Assembly: GCA_964347035.1 (NCBI GenBank)
Contig: CAYFXE010000028.1
Location: 1-37,167, forward strand
Length of the DNA stretch: 37,167 nucleotides
Direction: 5' to 3'
Source of the DNA: CAYFXE01 sp964347035
Lineage (GTDB): Bacteria > Acidobacteriota > Aminicenantia > Aminicenantales > Aminicenantaceae
Below, piece by piece: positions 24,321 through 32,751 of this stretch. The notes under the pieces were generated by a model. That model was not told the origin of the DNA. It saw only the letters and a program-made list of their open reading frames with translations, and ran no database searches. Numbering within the stretch: the first letter of the stretch is position 1; each line of letters starts with the position of its first letter. Both the position numbers and the translations under genes were made by a program.

Positions 24321-27242
24321 ATGCATCATTCACCTGGAAGGAAAAAATTTCTTCACCTCCTGAAGGACTTGAATCCTGCCCAAAAAAAGGCTGTTACCCA
24401 TGGGAATGGGCCTCTTCTCATCATCGCCGGAGCCGGGACCGGAAAAACCAAAGTCATCACACATCGTATCGCCTATCTCATTTCTGCCAAGAAGGCAAGG
24501 CCAGAGGAAATCCTGGCCGTAACCTTCACCGAGAAGGCAGCCAACGAGATGGAGGAGCGAGTCGACCTTCTCATCCCCTACAGCTATTCTTTCGTGGAGA
24601 TCAGCACGTTTAACTCCTTCGGAGAGAGAGTTCTCCGCAATTTTGGGATTGAATTGGGGCTTCCACCTGATTTCAAGCTGCTGGATGATGTGGAGCAGGC
24701 CATTTTCTTTAGAAAGAATCTTTTCCAGTTTCCGCTTGATTATTACCGCCCGTTGAGTACACCCACGAAGTATATTCTGGATCTGCTGTCCGCCATAAAG
24801 AGGTTGAAGCAAGAAGATATTTGGCCTGACGAGTATATCGTATACTCCAAAAAACTGGTGAGCAAAGCGTCTGGAAAAGCTGAGAAAGAGCAGGCCTTAA
24901 AACACCTTGAGATAGCTAAAGTTTTCAAAACCTATCAAGAGATTTTACGGAGGGAGAGTAAAATTGATTTCGAGGACCAAGTGTGGCTGGCTCTCGATCT
25001 TTTTCGCCAGAGGCCGTCCATCCTCGAGGAGTTTCAATATAAATACAAATACATCCTTGTCGACGAATTTCAAGACACAAACTACATCCAGTTTGAGCTG
25101 CTGAAACTGCTGGCCGCCAATAACAACAACCTGACTGTGTGTGGGGACGATGATCAAAGTATTTTCCGGTTCCGTGGAGCTTCCTTGGCCAATATACTCA
25201 ATTTTGAAGATTATTATCCCGACACCAAGAAAATCGTTCTAAACAAAAATTACCGGTCCACCCAAGCCATCCTTGATTCAGCCTACCAGCTTATCAAGCA
25301 GAATAATCCCAACAGACTGGAAATTAAGTCTAAAATTAAGAAAGTGCTCGAGTCGACCGTAGAGAGTGAAGAGAAGAGCATTTATCTCCTCCAGTTCGAC
25401 AACCTCTCCCACGAAGCCGACAGAGTAGCTGAAATCATTCAAGAAAAAGTGAAACAGGGATACCGTTATGACGACATCGCTATTTTAGTCAGGAGAAACG
25501 CTGATGCGGATCCTTTCCTCAGAGCTCTTAACATGAAGGAGATTCCTTTCCGATTCTCAGGAAGTCGAGGTCTATATGCCCAAGAAGAGGTGAAGATGTT
25601 GATTTCGTTCATCAAGGCCGTCACAGATTTTGAAGACAGCCGAAGCCTGTTCAACCTGGCCCTGTCTGAGGCCTACCAGATTGATGTCTATGATCTCACA
25701 CTGATTTCAAATTTTGCGCACAAGAAGAATTTTCCTCTACATAAGGTATTTCAAGAAATCTATAAAGGGAAACGTCCAGTCAGGATTTCTTCCCGTACGG
25801 AGAAAAAACTCCAGAAATTTTTTGAAGACCTCTTGTATTTTGTCGAACTTGGCAGCTCACAGAATGCCGGTCGGGTCCTGTACGCTTTTCTCGAGAAAAC
25901 TGGGTATCTAAAAACTCTGGTAGAAACCCGAACTCTCGAGAGCGAGTTGAAGATTAAGAATATCCGCCTTTTTTTCGATAAGGTGAAAGATTTTTCGGAG
26001 ATCTCTCAAGATGATTCTATCCATTCCTTTGCCGAACATCTGGATCTTCTCCAGGAAGTCGGCGACAATCCGGCCACAGCAGAGGCTGAGTTGGAAGAGG
26101 AAGCCGTCCAAGTCTTGACCGTTCACAAGGCCAAGGGTCTCGAGTTTCCTGTCGTGTTTTTGGTCAGTCTGATCGTTGATCGGTTTCCTGGCCGAGGAAG
26201 GAAGGAGAAAATTCCGGTACCAGATGAGATTTTGAAGGAGGACATTCCAGAGGGGGATAACATCCTCCAAGAAGAGCGTCGTCTATTCTATGTTGGGATG
26301 ACAAGGACCAAGAATGAACTTTACTTGACCTGGGCCAGGGATTATGGTCTGAAACGGCTCAAAAAGGTGAGCCCTTTTGTTCTGGAGGCTTTAGATCTCC
26401 GGGCCACACCAGATGATGTGCTGCGGATCTCACCGGTCGAAGAAATCAAGAGGTATGCCCCTCTGGTCACCCGGGGGCGCGTCGTTCCCTGCATCAAGAA
26501 GAAAGACATACTTGCGCTCAGTTATTTTCGGGTTGAGGATTATCTAACCTGTCCACTCAAGTACAAATTCAGACATATCACGAAAATCCCTGTTCTTCCC
26601 CATCACACCCTCGTTTTTGGTCGAGTCCTCCACAACACGATCCATTTCTTCCTGAAAAAAAGAATGGCCCGGGAGGTGATAACTGTAAACGAGCTTATCA
26701 GAGAATACGAAAAAAGATGGATCAACGAGGGTTTTCTCAGTCGAGAACATGAAGAGATGAGAAAAATGGCTGGAGAGAAGGCTCTTCGGCGGTTTTACCG
26801 CCGCGAGAAACGTTCTCGAACAGTCCCTCGTTTTATCGAGAAGAGTTTCAAATGGTATACAGAGGACGTAAAATTCAGCGGGCGATGGGATAGGATTGAC
26901 GTGAACAAGCAGGGAGGTGTGATCATCGATTACAAAGCCACAGAAGTCAAAGACCAGAAAGAAGCCGACAGGAGGACCAAAGACAGCCTTCAGATGGATG
27001 TGTATGCTCTCTCATATATAAAAACTCAGAAAACTCCTCTTCTCGAGACACGGCTTCATTTCCTCGAATCCGATATGGTTGGCCATGCCCAAAAGGGAGA
27101 GCTGGAACTCGAGCGGGCGTTAGAAAGGATAGGGGAAGCCGAACAGGGAATCCGTAGCCAGTATTTCGAGGCTCGTCCCGATTGGCATAACTGCAAAATC
27201 TGTGAATTCAGGACTATCTGCCCTTCATCCTACGCGTACTGA
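24321..27242 (+). CDS. SF1 (UvrD/Rep-type) helicase fused to iron-sulfur PD-(D/E)XK nuclease
   Basis: The 973-residue product has an SF1A helicase: Q-motif LNPAQKKAV, Walker A AGAGTGKTKVITHR (36-49), AVTFTEKAANEM, VDEFQDTNYIQFELL (about 246), GDDDQSIFRFRGA, NYRST, and LTVHKAKGLEFPVVF with VGMTRTKNELYL. The C-terminal about 230 residues form a RecB-family nuclease: FSGRWDRID, IIDYKATE and LQMDVYALSYI. Four cysteines (DYLTCPLKYKFR, then C-x2-C-x5-C in CKICEFRTIC) match the Fe-S ligand pattern of AddB/RecB-type nuclease domains. The layout suggests a single-chain end-processing enzyme in recombination or repair. It follows the FtsB-like gene by 15 bases and ends 11 bases before sppA, which converges. 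Confidence 0.88.
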   Translation: MHHSPGRKKFLHLLKDLNPAQKKAVTHGNGPLLIIAGAGTGKTKVITHRIAYLISAKKARPEEILAVTFTEKAANEMEERVDLLIPYSYSFVEISTFNSFGERVLRNFGIELGLPPDFKLLDDVEQAIFFRKNLFQFPLDYYRPLSTPTKYILDLLSAIKRLKQEDIWPDEYIVYSKKLVSKASGKAEKEQALKHLEIAKVFKTYQEILRRESKIDFEDQVWLALDLFRQRPSILEEFQYKYKYILVDEFQDTNYIQFELLKLLAANNNNLTVCGDDDQSIFRFRGASLANILNFEDYYPDTKKIVLNKNYRSTQAILDSAYQLIKQNNPNRLEIKSKIKKVLESTVESEEKSIYLLQFDNLSHEADRVAEIIQEKVKQGYRYDDIAILVRRNADADPFLRALNMKEIPFRFSGSRGLYAQEEVKMLISFIKAVTDFEDSRSLFNLALSEAYQIDVYDLTLISNFAHKKNFPLHKVFQEIYKGKRPVRISSRTEKKLQKFFEDLLYFVELGSSQNAGRVLYAFLEKTGYLKTLVETRTLESELKIKNIRLFFDKVKDFSEISQDDSIHSFAEHLDLLQEVGDNPATAEAELEEEAVQVLTVHKAKGLEFPVVFLVSLIVDRFPGRGRKEKIPVPDEILKEDIPEGDNILQEERRLFYVGMTRTKNELYLTWARDYGLKRLKKVSPFVLEALDLRATPDDVLRISPVEEIKRYAPLVTRGRVVPCIKKKDILALSYFRVEDYLTCPLKYKFRHITKIPVLPHHTLVFGRVLHNTIHFFLKKRMAREVITVNELIREYEKRWINEGFLSREHEEMRKMAGEKALRRFYRREKRSRTVPRFIEKSFKWYTEDVKFSGRWDRIDVNKQGGVIIDYKATEVKDQKEADRRTKDSLQMDVYALSYIKTQKTPLLETRLHFLESDMVGHAQKGELELERALERIGEAEQGIRSQYFEARPDWHNCKICEFRTICPSSYAY

Positions 27243-27253
27243 GAAATTTTTCT

Positions 27254-28963
27254 TTATTCAGAGAAAATCCAGAATGGCATTAAGGCCCAGGGCTTTTCTT
27301 TATCCAACAGCTGGATTGTCGAGATAATCTTGTGGAGTCGATGCGGGAGATCGATCTGAGAACGGGCTTGTCTCCGGCCGAACAATGCCTGGAAGAGGGA
27401 AACCTTTTTGGGCCAGATCACAAGCTTGACTTCCTCCTCATCCGGAATCTCTGCAAGTTGTTTAACCCACTGGATAGCAGTCGAGAGTCCGCCAAGGCCA
27501 TCGACCAAACCGATCTCTTGGGCTTGACTTCCCGTCCACACCCTACCTTTTCCGACCTTGTCCACCTCAGCGCTCTCCATATTTCGGCCCTCAGCAACTT
27601 TGGCCAAGAAGCGATCGTAGATCCATAGGATTTCTTTTTTGAGGAAATCTCTTTCTTCATCGGTGAGAGCTCTAAAGGAAGAAAAGATGTCAGCTTTTTT
27701 TCCGTAGATAAGTTTTTCTGAGGTTACACCAAGCTTATCATAGAGATTGGCCATATTGAATTTGCCTGCTATGATCCCGATGGATCCAGTTAAGGTCTGA
27801 GGCTGGGCCACGATCTTGGAAGCGGCCATCGAGACCCAGTAGCCTCCAGAACCGGCCACATCAGACATCGAGACCACGATGGGTTTTTCTTGCTTGGTAA
27901 GAGTCACCTCTCTCCATATAATATCAGAGGCCACAGCCGAACCCCCGGGGCTGTCCACTCGGAAGACAACACCTTTGATCGAGTTGTCTTTCCGGGCTCT
28001 TCTGATCCAGCGGGCCACGGTGGCACTGCCCATGGATTGGGCACCGCTGTCACCGGTATGGATGATTCCCATGCCATAGATGAGGGCAATTTTATTTCCC
28101 TTATTCAGTCCTACAGAGGAAGGTTTTACTTTCAAGTACTGGTTGTGGCTGATTTTGTGAAGTTTCTTTCCTTTTTCGTTGAACTCAGCCTCTAATTCAT
28201 CGTCGAAGAGAAGCCGGTCGATCAGCCCTGCTTCTAGAGCCTTCTCGCCTTGGTAAAAGCCGCGGTCAATCAGCGCTTTTATTTCCCCTATGCTCTTTTT
28301 CCTAGCATCGGCCACAGTCTTTACGTAATGAGTAAAGAGATTGCTGTAAATGGACTCTATCATTTCTTGGTGAGCCGGTGTGAAACCTTCTTCGGTAAAC
28401 ATGTTGTATGCCGTCTTATATTCTTCTACATGTTCGAACTCAGCCTCGATGCCGAGTTTTTCCAAGGTATTCTTGAGGAAGGGAATGTGACCGCCTATGC
28501 CGTTGATACCCAAAAATCCCAAAGGATGGAGGATGATTTGATCGCAGGCCGTAGCTAGATAATATTCTTTATCGAATTCGGGAGCCTCCTCTATGTAGGC
28601 ATAAGTTTTCTTCCCTGATTTCCGAAAATCCAGGACAGCTTCTCTTATCTCGTTGATTTTGGCCCAGTTGGATTGGATATATCCCAGGCGGAGGAGAAGG
28701 CCCTTGATGCGATGGTCTTTTTTTGCCTTTCGAATGTTCATCCAGATATCATGCATTGTGAGCGGTTCGACTCTAGCGAGCATCATCCACATGTTGGGCA
28801 TGGCTCGCTCCACGATCTCACCGGAAAGCTTCAACTCGAGGTAGGAGTTGGCCTTCACGGCCGGTGGCCTTCTGAATTCCTGGTAGAAGAAAAGGGCTAA
28901 AGTGATGATGATCAGGAAGAAGAAGATCAAGAAGATGATCAGAATATATTTTCCTTTTTTCAT
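27254..28963 (-). CDS. sppA: Signal peptide peptidase SppA, 67-kDa type
   Basis: The 569-residue membrane-anchored serine peptidase cleaves leftover signal peptides. It has one N-terminal transmembrane helix (about 7-27) and two tandem S49 domains. The Ser/Lys dyad is present: Lys183 in EEYKTAYNMF of the first domain, Ser372 in AGSGGYW of the second. RVDSPGGSAVASDII (335-349) and LTGSIGI are also family motifs. Length fits the two-domain E. coli type rather than the short 36-kDa type. AGAGGAGG precedes the ATG. Confidence 0.93.
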   Translation of the reverse strand: MKKGKYILIIFLIFFFLIIITLALFFYQEFRRPPAVKANSYLELKLSGEIVERAMPNMWMMLARVEPLTMHDIWMNIRKAKKDHRIKGLLLRLGYIQSNWAKINEIREAVLDFRKSGKKTYAYIEEAPEFDKEYYLATACDQIILHPLGFLGINGIGGHIPFLKNTLEKLGIEAEFEHVEEYKTAYNMFTEEGFTPAHQEMIESIYSNLFTHYVKTVADARKKSIGEIKALIDRGFYQGEKALEAGLIDRLLFDDELEAEFNEKGKKLHKISHNQYLKVKPSSVGLNKGNKIALIYGMGIIHTGDSGAQSMGSATVARWIRRARKDNSIKGVVFRVDSPGGSAVASDIIWREVTLTKQEKPIVVSMSDVAGSGGYWVSMAASKIVAQPQTLTGSIGIIAGKFNMANLYDKLGVTSEKLIYGKKADIFSSFRALTDEERDFLKKEILWIYDRFLAKVAEGRNMESAEVDKVGKGRVWTGSQAQEIGLVDGLGGLSTAIQWVKQLAEIPDEEEVKLVIWPKKVSLFQALFGRRQARSQIDLPHRLHKIISTIQLLDKEKPWALMPFWIFSE

Positions 28964-29102
28964 TTTTTCCTCCTCTAATCTATTAGACGCTTTGTGCTTG
29001 AAAAGGTCGATTTAAATATAGCAAAAAACAGTTAAGGATTAAATCTTAATCTGAGATAATTAATACGAAATACAGAAGCTATGAGTTATGTTCAATGAAA
29101 AT

Positions 29103-29132
29103 TTGACCACACTTGTCTCTATTTCATATAAT
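29103..29132 (+). promoter_or_regulatory. Sigma-70-type promoter for the NatA/NatB-type transporter
   Basis: TTGACC (29103-29108) and a perfect TATAAT (29127-29132) are separated by 18 bases, in the intergenic gap between divergent sppA and the ABC transporter genes. It predicts transcription start near 29139, about 100 bases before the ATPase gene. The rest of the 28964-29241 gap is AT-rich with no gene. Confidence 0.6.
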
Positions 29133-29241
29133 TTCTCTCCTGTACAACTTTTAAACATTCTGGACGTATTTATTGATATAGAAAAAGCAAATAGAATAAG
29201 ATTCACGGCATCTATCTGATAAATATTAAAAGGATGATAAG

Positions 29242-30162
29242 ATGAACGCTCTTGAGATTGAAAGCATAACGAAAAAGTTTGGAGATTTTTATGCTGTCAA
29301 AAATCTCTCCTTCGATATCCCTGAAGGGACGGTCTATGGCCTTCTGGGGCCGAACGGAGCCGGGAAGACGACTACGATCCGGATGGTGATGAATATCATC
29401 ATTCCTGATCAGGGACGAATCAAAATCCTCGACCATAAGCTGGATGAGAAAATGAAGGAGAGAATCGGCTACCTTCCCGAAGACCGGGGACTTTACCCCA
29501 AGATGAAAGTGGGAGAACTTCTCCTGTTTTTGGCCGAGTTGAAAGGAATGTCCAAGGACCTGGCCCGGAAGAGAACGGATATTTGGTTGAAGAGGTTTGA
29601 CCTTGCCGACTGGAAATTGAAAAAAGTGGAAGAGCTGTCCCGGGGGATGCAGCAGAAACTCCAGTTTATCGCCACAGTGATCCATCAACCAGAGTTGATC
29701 ATACTCGATGAGCCCTTTTCCGGACTGGACCCGGTCAACACCAAATTATTAAAGGATATCATGCTCGAAATGAAGGATGAAGGAAAGACTGTTATTTTCT
29801 CCACCCACCGTATGGAGCAGGTAGAGATGATCTGCGATAACATCTGTCTCATCAACAAGGCCGAGAGAGTCTTGGAGGGGAACCTGAGCAATATCAAGAA
29901 GCAATACGGGAAAAACACCATCATCTTGGATTATGATGGAGATGCCGATTTTATAAAAAATTTGCCCGAGATAGATAAGATCGATGATTATGGAAAATTT
30001 ATGGAAATTCGGCTGAAGGAGGGAACGGATCATCAAGTTTTACTCGAGAAAACGGTGGGAAAAATCAGGATCAATAAATACGAAGTCCAGGAACCCACTC
30101 TCAACGCCATTTTCATCGATAAAGTTGGAGTCAGTGATGAAGAAGATACTATCAGTCATTAA
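29242..30162 (+). CDS. ABC transporter ATP-binding protein (NatA-type)
   Basis: The 306-residue ATPase has Walker A GPNGAGKTTT (36-45), the signature ELSRGMQQKLQFIATVI, Walker B LIILDEPFSGLDP and the switch FSTHRMEQVE. A C-terminal domain of about 85 residues with IIEV-like strands is typical of ABC-2 type ATPases related to NatA. It should energise the permease encoded immediately downstream, whose gene starts before this one ends. AAAAGGA precedes the ATG. Sodium export by NatAB is one known role of the family; the substrate here is not determinable. Confidence 0.92.
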   Translation: MNALEIESITKKFGDFYAVKNLSFDIPEGTVYGLLGPNGAGKTTTIRMVMNIIIPDQGRIKILDHKLDEKMKERIGYLPEDRGLYPKMKVGELLLFLAELKGMSKDLARKRTDIWLKRFDLADWKLKKVEELSRGMQQKLQFIATVIHQPELIILDEPFSGLDPVNTKLLKDIMLEMKDEGKTVIFSTHRMEQVEMICDNICLINKAERVLEGNLSNIKKQYGKNTIILDYDGDADFIKNLPEIDKIDDYGKFMEIRLKEGTDHQVLLEKTVGKIRINKYEVQEPTLNAIFIDKVGVSDEEDTISH

Positions 30163-31408
30163 GAGAGAATACATCCAGATCGTCCGAACCAAGGGCTTTA
30201 TCATCGGGACGATCCTAGGGCCAGTGCTCATGGCGGCTCTCATCTTAGTACCTATTTTGGTTTCCGTGCTTTCCGTAGGGGAGCAGGAGCGCATCGCTGT
30301 AGTGGATGAAACTCAAGAAATCTTTTTGGATTTGGATAAAAGATTGGACCGTAAGCTGAAAGACGGCCGTCGGCGCTACCTCCTCGAGAAATATGAGATA
30401 AAGGCAGACACAGAAGTGCTGAAGGAAGAGCTGAATCAAAAAGTCCTGAGCAATTCTATCACCGCCTATCTATACATTCCCAAGGAGATTTTAGATGGAG
30501 GAGAGGCGGAGTATGTGTCACAACATGTTTCTGATTTCAATAAAATAGAGGATATCAGGGGAGTGCTAAACAGGGTCATCATCGAGAAGAGGCTGCGCAC
30601 AGAAGGACTGGATCCAGCGAAAATCGCCGCGTACATCCGCCGGGTGGGGCTGAGAACGATCAAAATGACCAAGCGGGGAGCTGAGGAGGATACTGGTGGA
30701 ACCTTTATTTATTCCTATCTTCTCGTCTTAATTCTCTACATAACGCTTTTCTTCTACGGGGCGATCATCATGAGAGGAGTCATCGAGGAGAAGAGTTCCC
30801 GGGTCGTCGAGATCGTCCTTTCCTCTCTCAGGCCGTTCCAGCTCATGGTGGGTAAAATCTTAGGGATTGCCGCTGTGGGATTTACCCAGTACACAATCTG
30901 GGCTCTTTTTGGCCTGGGCGCATCCCGATACAGTAAAACCTACCTCTCCTCTAATATTCCTGCGAGTGATTTCAGTCTTCCCAGCATTCCGGTCTATGTC
31001 TTTATCTATTTCGTGTTCTTCTTCATCCTCGGCTATTTTCTGTATGGGACCTTGTACGCGGCCATAGGTTCGATGGTCAACACCGAGAAAGAGGCCCAAC
31101 AGCTCCTTTTCCCCGTGACCATGTTTTTGGTCGTCCCGATGCTGCTGATGATGTTTGTGATCCGGGCTCCCAATAGTACTCTGTCTGTGGTTCTGTCTAT
31201 GATTCCGTTCTTTACCCCGATCTTGATGCTCCTCCGCATCTGTGTTCTCACGCCGCCTTTTATCCAGGTGGCTGGATCTATCGTGATTCTCGTTGTGACT
31301 ATTCTTCTAATGATTTGGCTCACCGCGAAGATATACCGCGTGGGAATTCTGATGTACGGCAAGCCCCCTCGATTCAAGGAAATCTTCAAGTGGATCCAGT
31401 ATAAATGA
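30137..31408 (+). CDS. ABC-2 type permease (NatB-like)
   Basis: The 423-residue product begins with KREYIQIVRTKGFIIGTILGP, the typical NatB N-terminus leading into the first transmembrane helix. A large extracytoplasmic domain (about 45-190) follows, then five or six helices (about 195-400) with GVIEEKSSRVVEIVLSSLRP and QLMVGKILG, a hallmark of this permease family. The start at ATG 30137 has GGAG six bases upstream; it overlaps the ATPase gene by 26 bases. It is followed directly by a heptamer repeat array. Confidence 0.9.
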   Translation: MKKILSVIKREYIQIVRTKGFIIGTILGPVLMAALILVPILVSVLSVGEQERIAVVDETQEIFLDLDKRLDRKLKDGRRRYLLEKYEIKADTEVLKEELNQKVLSNSITAYLYIPKEILDGGEAEYVSQHVSDFNKIEDIRGVLNRVIIEKRLRTEGLDPAKIAAYIRRVGLRTIKMTKRGAEEDTGGTFIYSYLLVLILYITLFFYGAIIMRGVIEEKSSRVVEIVLSSLRPFQLMVGKILGIAAVGFTQYTIWALFGLGASRYSKTYLSSNIPASDFSLPSIPVYVFIYFVFFFILGYFLYGTLYAAIGSMVNTEKEAQQLLFPVTMFLVVPMLLMMFVIRAPNSTLSVVLSMIPFFTPILMLLRICVLTPPFIQVAGSIVILVVTILLMIWLTAKIYRVGILMYGKPPRFKEIFKWIQYK

Positions 31409-31410
31409 AT

Positions 31411-31507
31411 CAGTTATCAGTTCACAGTTCTCAGTTTTCAGTTTAAGATAAGATTTCTTTCCTGATAAATTAAGACTGAGAACTGAAATCTGATAACTGA
31501 CAACTGA
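31411..31507. repeat. Inverted pair of heptamer arrays (CAGTTNN)5 / (CTGANAA)5
   Basis: CAGTTAT, CAGTTCA, CAGTTCT, CAGTTTT and CAGTTTA run consecutively from 31411 to 31445. From about 31475 the complementary heptads CTGAGAA, CTGAAAT, CTGATAA, CTGACAA and CTGAAAA follow. The two arrays can pair into a long hairpin just after the permease stop codon, ending in an A-run. It may act as a transcript end or stabiliser. Confidence 0.7.
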
Positions 31508-31533
31508 AAAAAGGGGACAGGGTACTTTTTAAG

Positions 31534-31636
31534 AAAAAATAGAAGGGGGTCAGGCTTCGTTATCTTATGATGCCTCGGGCAAAATTACGATTTTTGCCTA
31601 ATGGGCGAGATGAAGCCTGACCCCCTTCTATTTTTT
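31534..31636. repeat. GGGGTCAG-family palindrome, copy 3
   Basis: A perfect 25-base inverted repeat (31534-31558 and 31612-31636) contains GGGGTCAGGCTTC and its complement GAAGCCTGACCCC. The inner part (31559-31611) holds GTTATCTT next to the left arm, as in copy 2, and its own small hairpin (GGGCAAAA...TTTTTGCC). A related half-sequence, GGGGACAGGGTAC, precedes it at 31513-31525. Confidence 0.8.
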
Positions 31637-31691
31637 CTATGAGCGTGAACCTTTTCTCAAAACCCTCCGTAATACACTTTGAGGATTTCAT

Positions 31692-32129
31692 ATGAGGAAA
31701 ACGATGGATACGAAACGAATAATTTATCAGACAGTTCTTCTGTTGTTCATGCTCGTATTTTTGTGTTCGTGTTTTAATCTGAATATCATCAAGAATGTGA
31801 AAAGTCCTGATAAATACTTCCGGAAAGCTTACCGGCAGATTGAGGAAATCCATAAGAAATATCCCCGCAGAAACGGACAAGCTCATACCCTTCATGTTTG
31901 GATTTATGATGGGAAAGGCCGGAAACTCATTCGGGCTTCGGCACCTATTCTGATCGTCAACCATGTCATGGATTCTGGAGTGGATACAGATAGAGTGGAC
32001 CAAGAGTTTGATTTTGAGGAAAAGTATGATATTGATTGGGATGGGATTAAAGATTTGGACCAGTTCGGTCCCGGGCTACTCTTTGAGCTCGACGACGAGA
32101 AGAGCAGGATATTGATCTGGTTAGAATGA
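31692..32129 (+). CDS. Lipoprotein with C-terminal module shared with two neighbours
   Basis: The 145-residue product has a signal peptide and lipobox LCSC (Cys27), a helical linker (DKYFRKAYRQIEEIHKKY) and a C-terminal module (about 65-145). The module opens with a strand HTLHVWIYD, continues through a segment ILIVNHVMDSGV and a helix near IDWDGIKDLDQF, and ends in the strand ILIWLE. The order and the ending match the C-termini of the products at 33560-34402 (IIKMWID) and 34425-34811 (LKVWFE). It is encoded directly before, and overlaps by 4 bases, the ECF sigma gene, so it is probably part of that signalling unit. No characterised family recognised with certainty. Confidence 0.75.
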   Translation: MRKTMDTKRIIYQTVLLLFMLVFLCSCFNLNIIKNVKSPDKYFRKAYRQIEEIHKKYPRRNGQAHTLHVWIYDGKGRKLIRASAPILIVNHVMDSGVDTDRVDQEFDFEEKYDIDWDGIKDLDQFGPGLLFELDDEKSRILIWLE

Positions 32130-32749
32130 ACGGGCCGACGCGGGTTCTTCCCCTAGAGAAAATCGGCAGATATTCTATGTCAGAAGAGCGAGTTTTCAAG
32201 AATGAAGATATTTATACCCTTGTGGAAAGAATCAAAGAAGGAGATAGAGAGGCGTTCATGACTGTGACCATACTGTACCAGAAAAAAGTGTTCCTGCTGG
32301 CCTTTTCCTTCTTCCACAACAGGGAAGATGCCCTGGATATCGTCCAGGAGACCTTTCTCAGGTTTTACCAGAAGGTTCATATGTTTCAGAAAGGGAAGAA
32401 TTTTCAGAATTGGCTTCTTCAGATAGCCAAGAACCTCTGCATTGATCATTACCGGAAACATCACAGCAAACAGAGTGAATATGAAAGCGGCGGGGATGTC
32501 GAGAATGTGGCTCATCCTCGAGATAATGAGGGTGCATTCAAATCGGTTGATTTAAAACTGATATTTTCCCAGTCTCTCAAAAAATTGACGGAAAAGCAAA
32601 GGATGATTTTTGTCATGAAACAGTACAACCAGCTCAAGTACACAGAAATCGCTCAGATCCTGGAAATTTCCGTCGGGACAGTCAAATCCCTTCATTTTAA
32701 GGCTGTCCAAAACTTAAGGGTCGCTGTGGCCCCTTATTTAGGGAGATAA
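32126..32749 (+). CDS. ECF-type RNA polymerase sigma factor
   Basis: The 207-residue product has region 2 (about 45-110) with REDALDIVQETFLRFYQKV and FQNWLLQIAKNLCIDHYRK, and region 4 (about 150-203) with LTEKQRMIFVMKQYNQLKYT and the helix-turn-helix EIAQILEISVGTVKSLHFKA. No region 3 or extra domain is visible. The annotated ATG overlaps the upstream TGA (ATGA). An internal ATG at 32177 (MSEERVF) is an alternative start closer to the usual ECF length. The adjacent zinc-finger anti-sigma gene begins two bases after its stop. Confidence 0.93.
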   Translation: MNGPTRVLPLEKIGRYSMSEERVFKNEDIYTLVERIKEGDREAFMTVTILYQKKVFLLAFSFFHNREDALDIVQETFLRFYQKVHMFQKGKNFQNWLLQIAKNLCIDHYRKHHSKQSEYESGGDVENVAHPRDNEGAFKSVDLKLIFSQSLKKLTEKQRMIFVMKQYNQLKYTEIAQILEISVGTVKSLHFKAVQNLRVAVAPYLGR

Positions 32750-32751
32750 AA

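Noticed and set aside
31411..31636. Possible CRISPR array
   Set aside because: Units are 7 bases with no spacers, and the palindrome is a single inverted pair; no cas genes are in the window.
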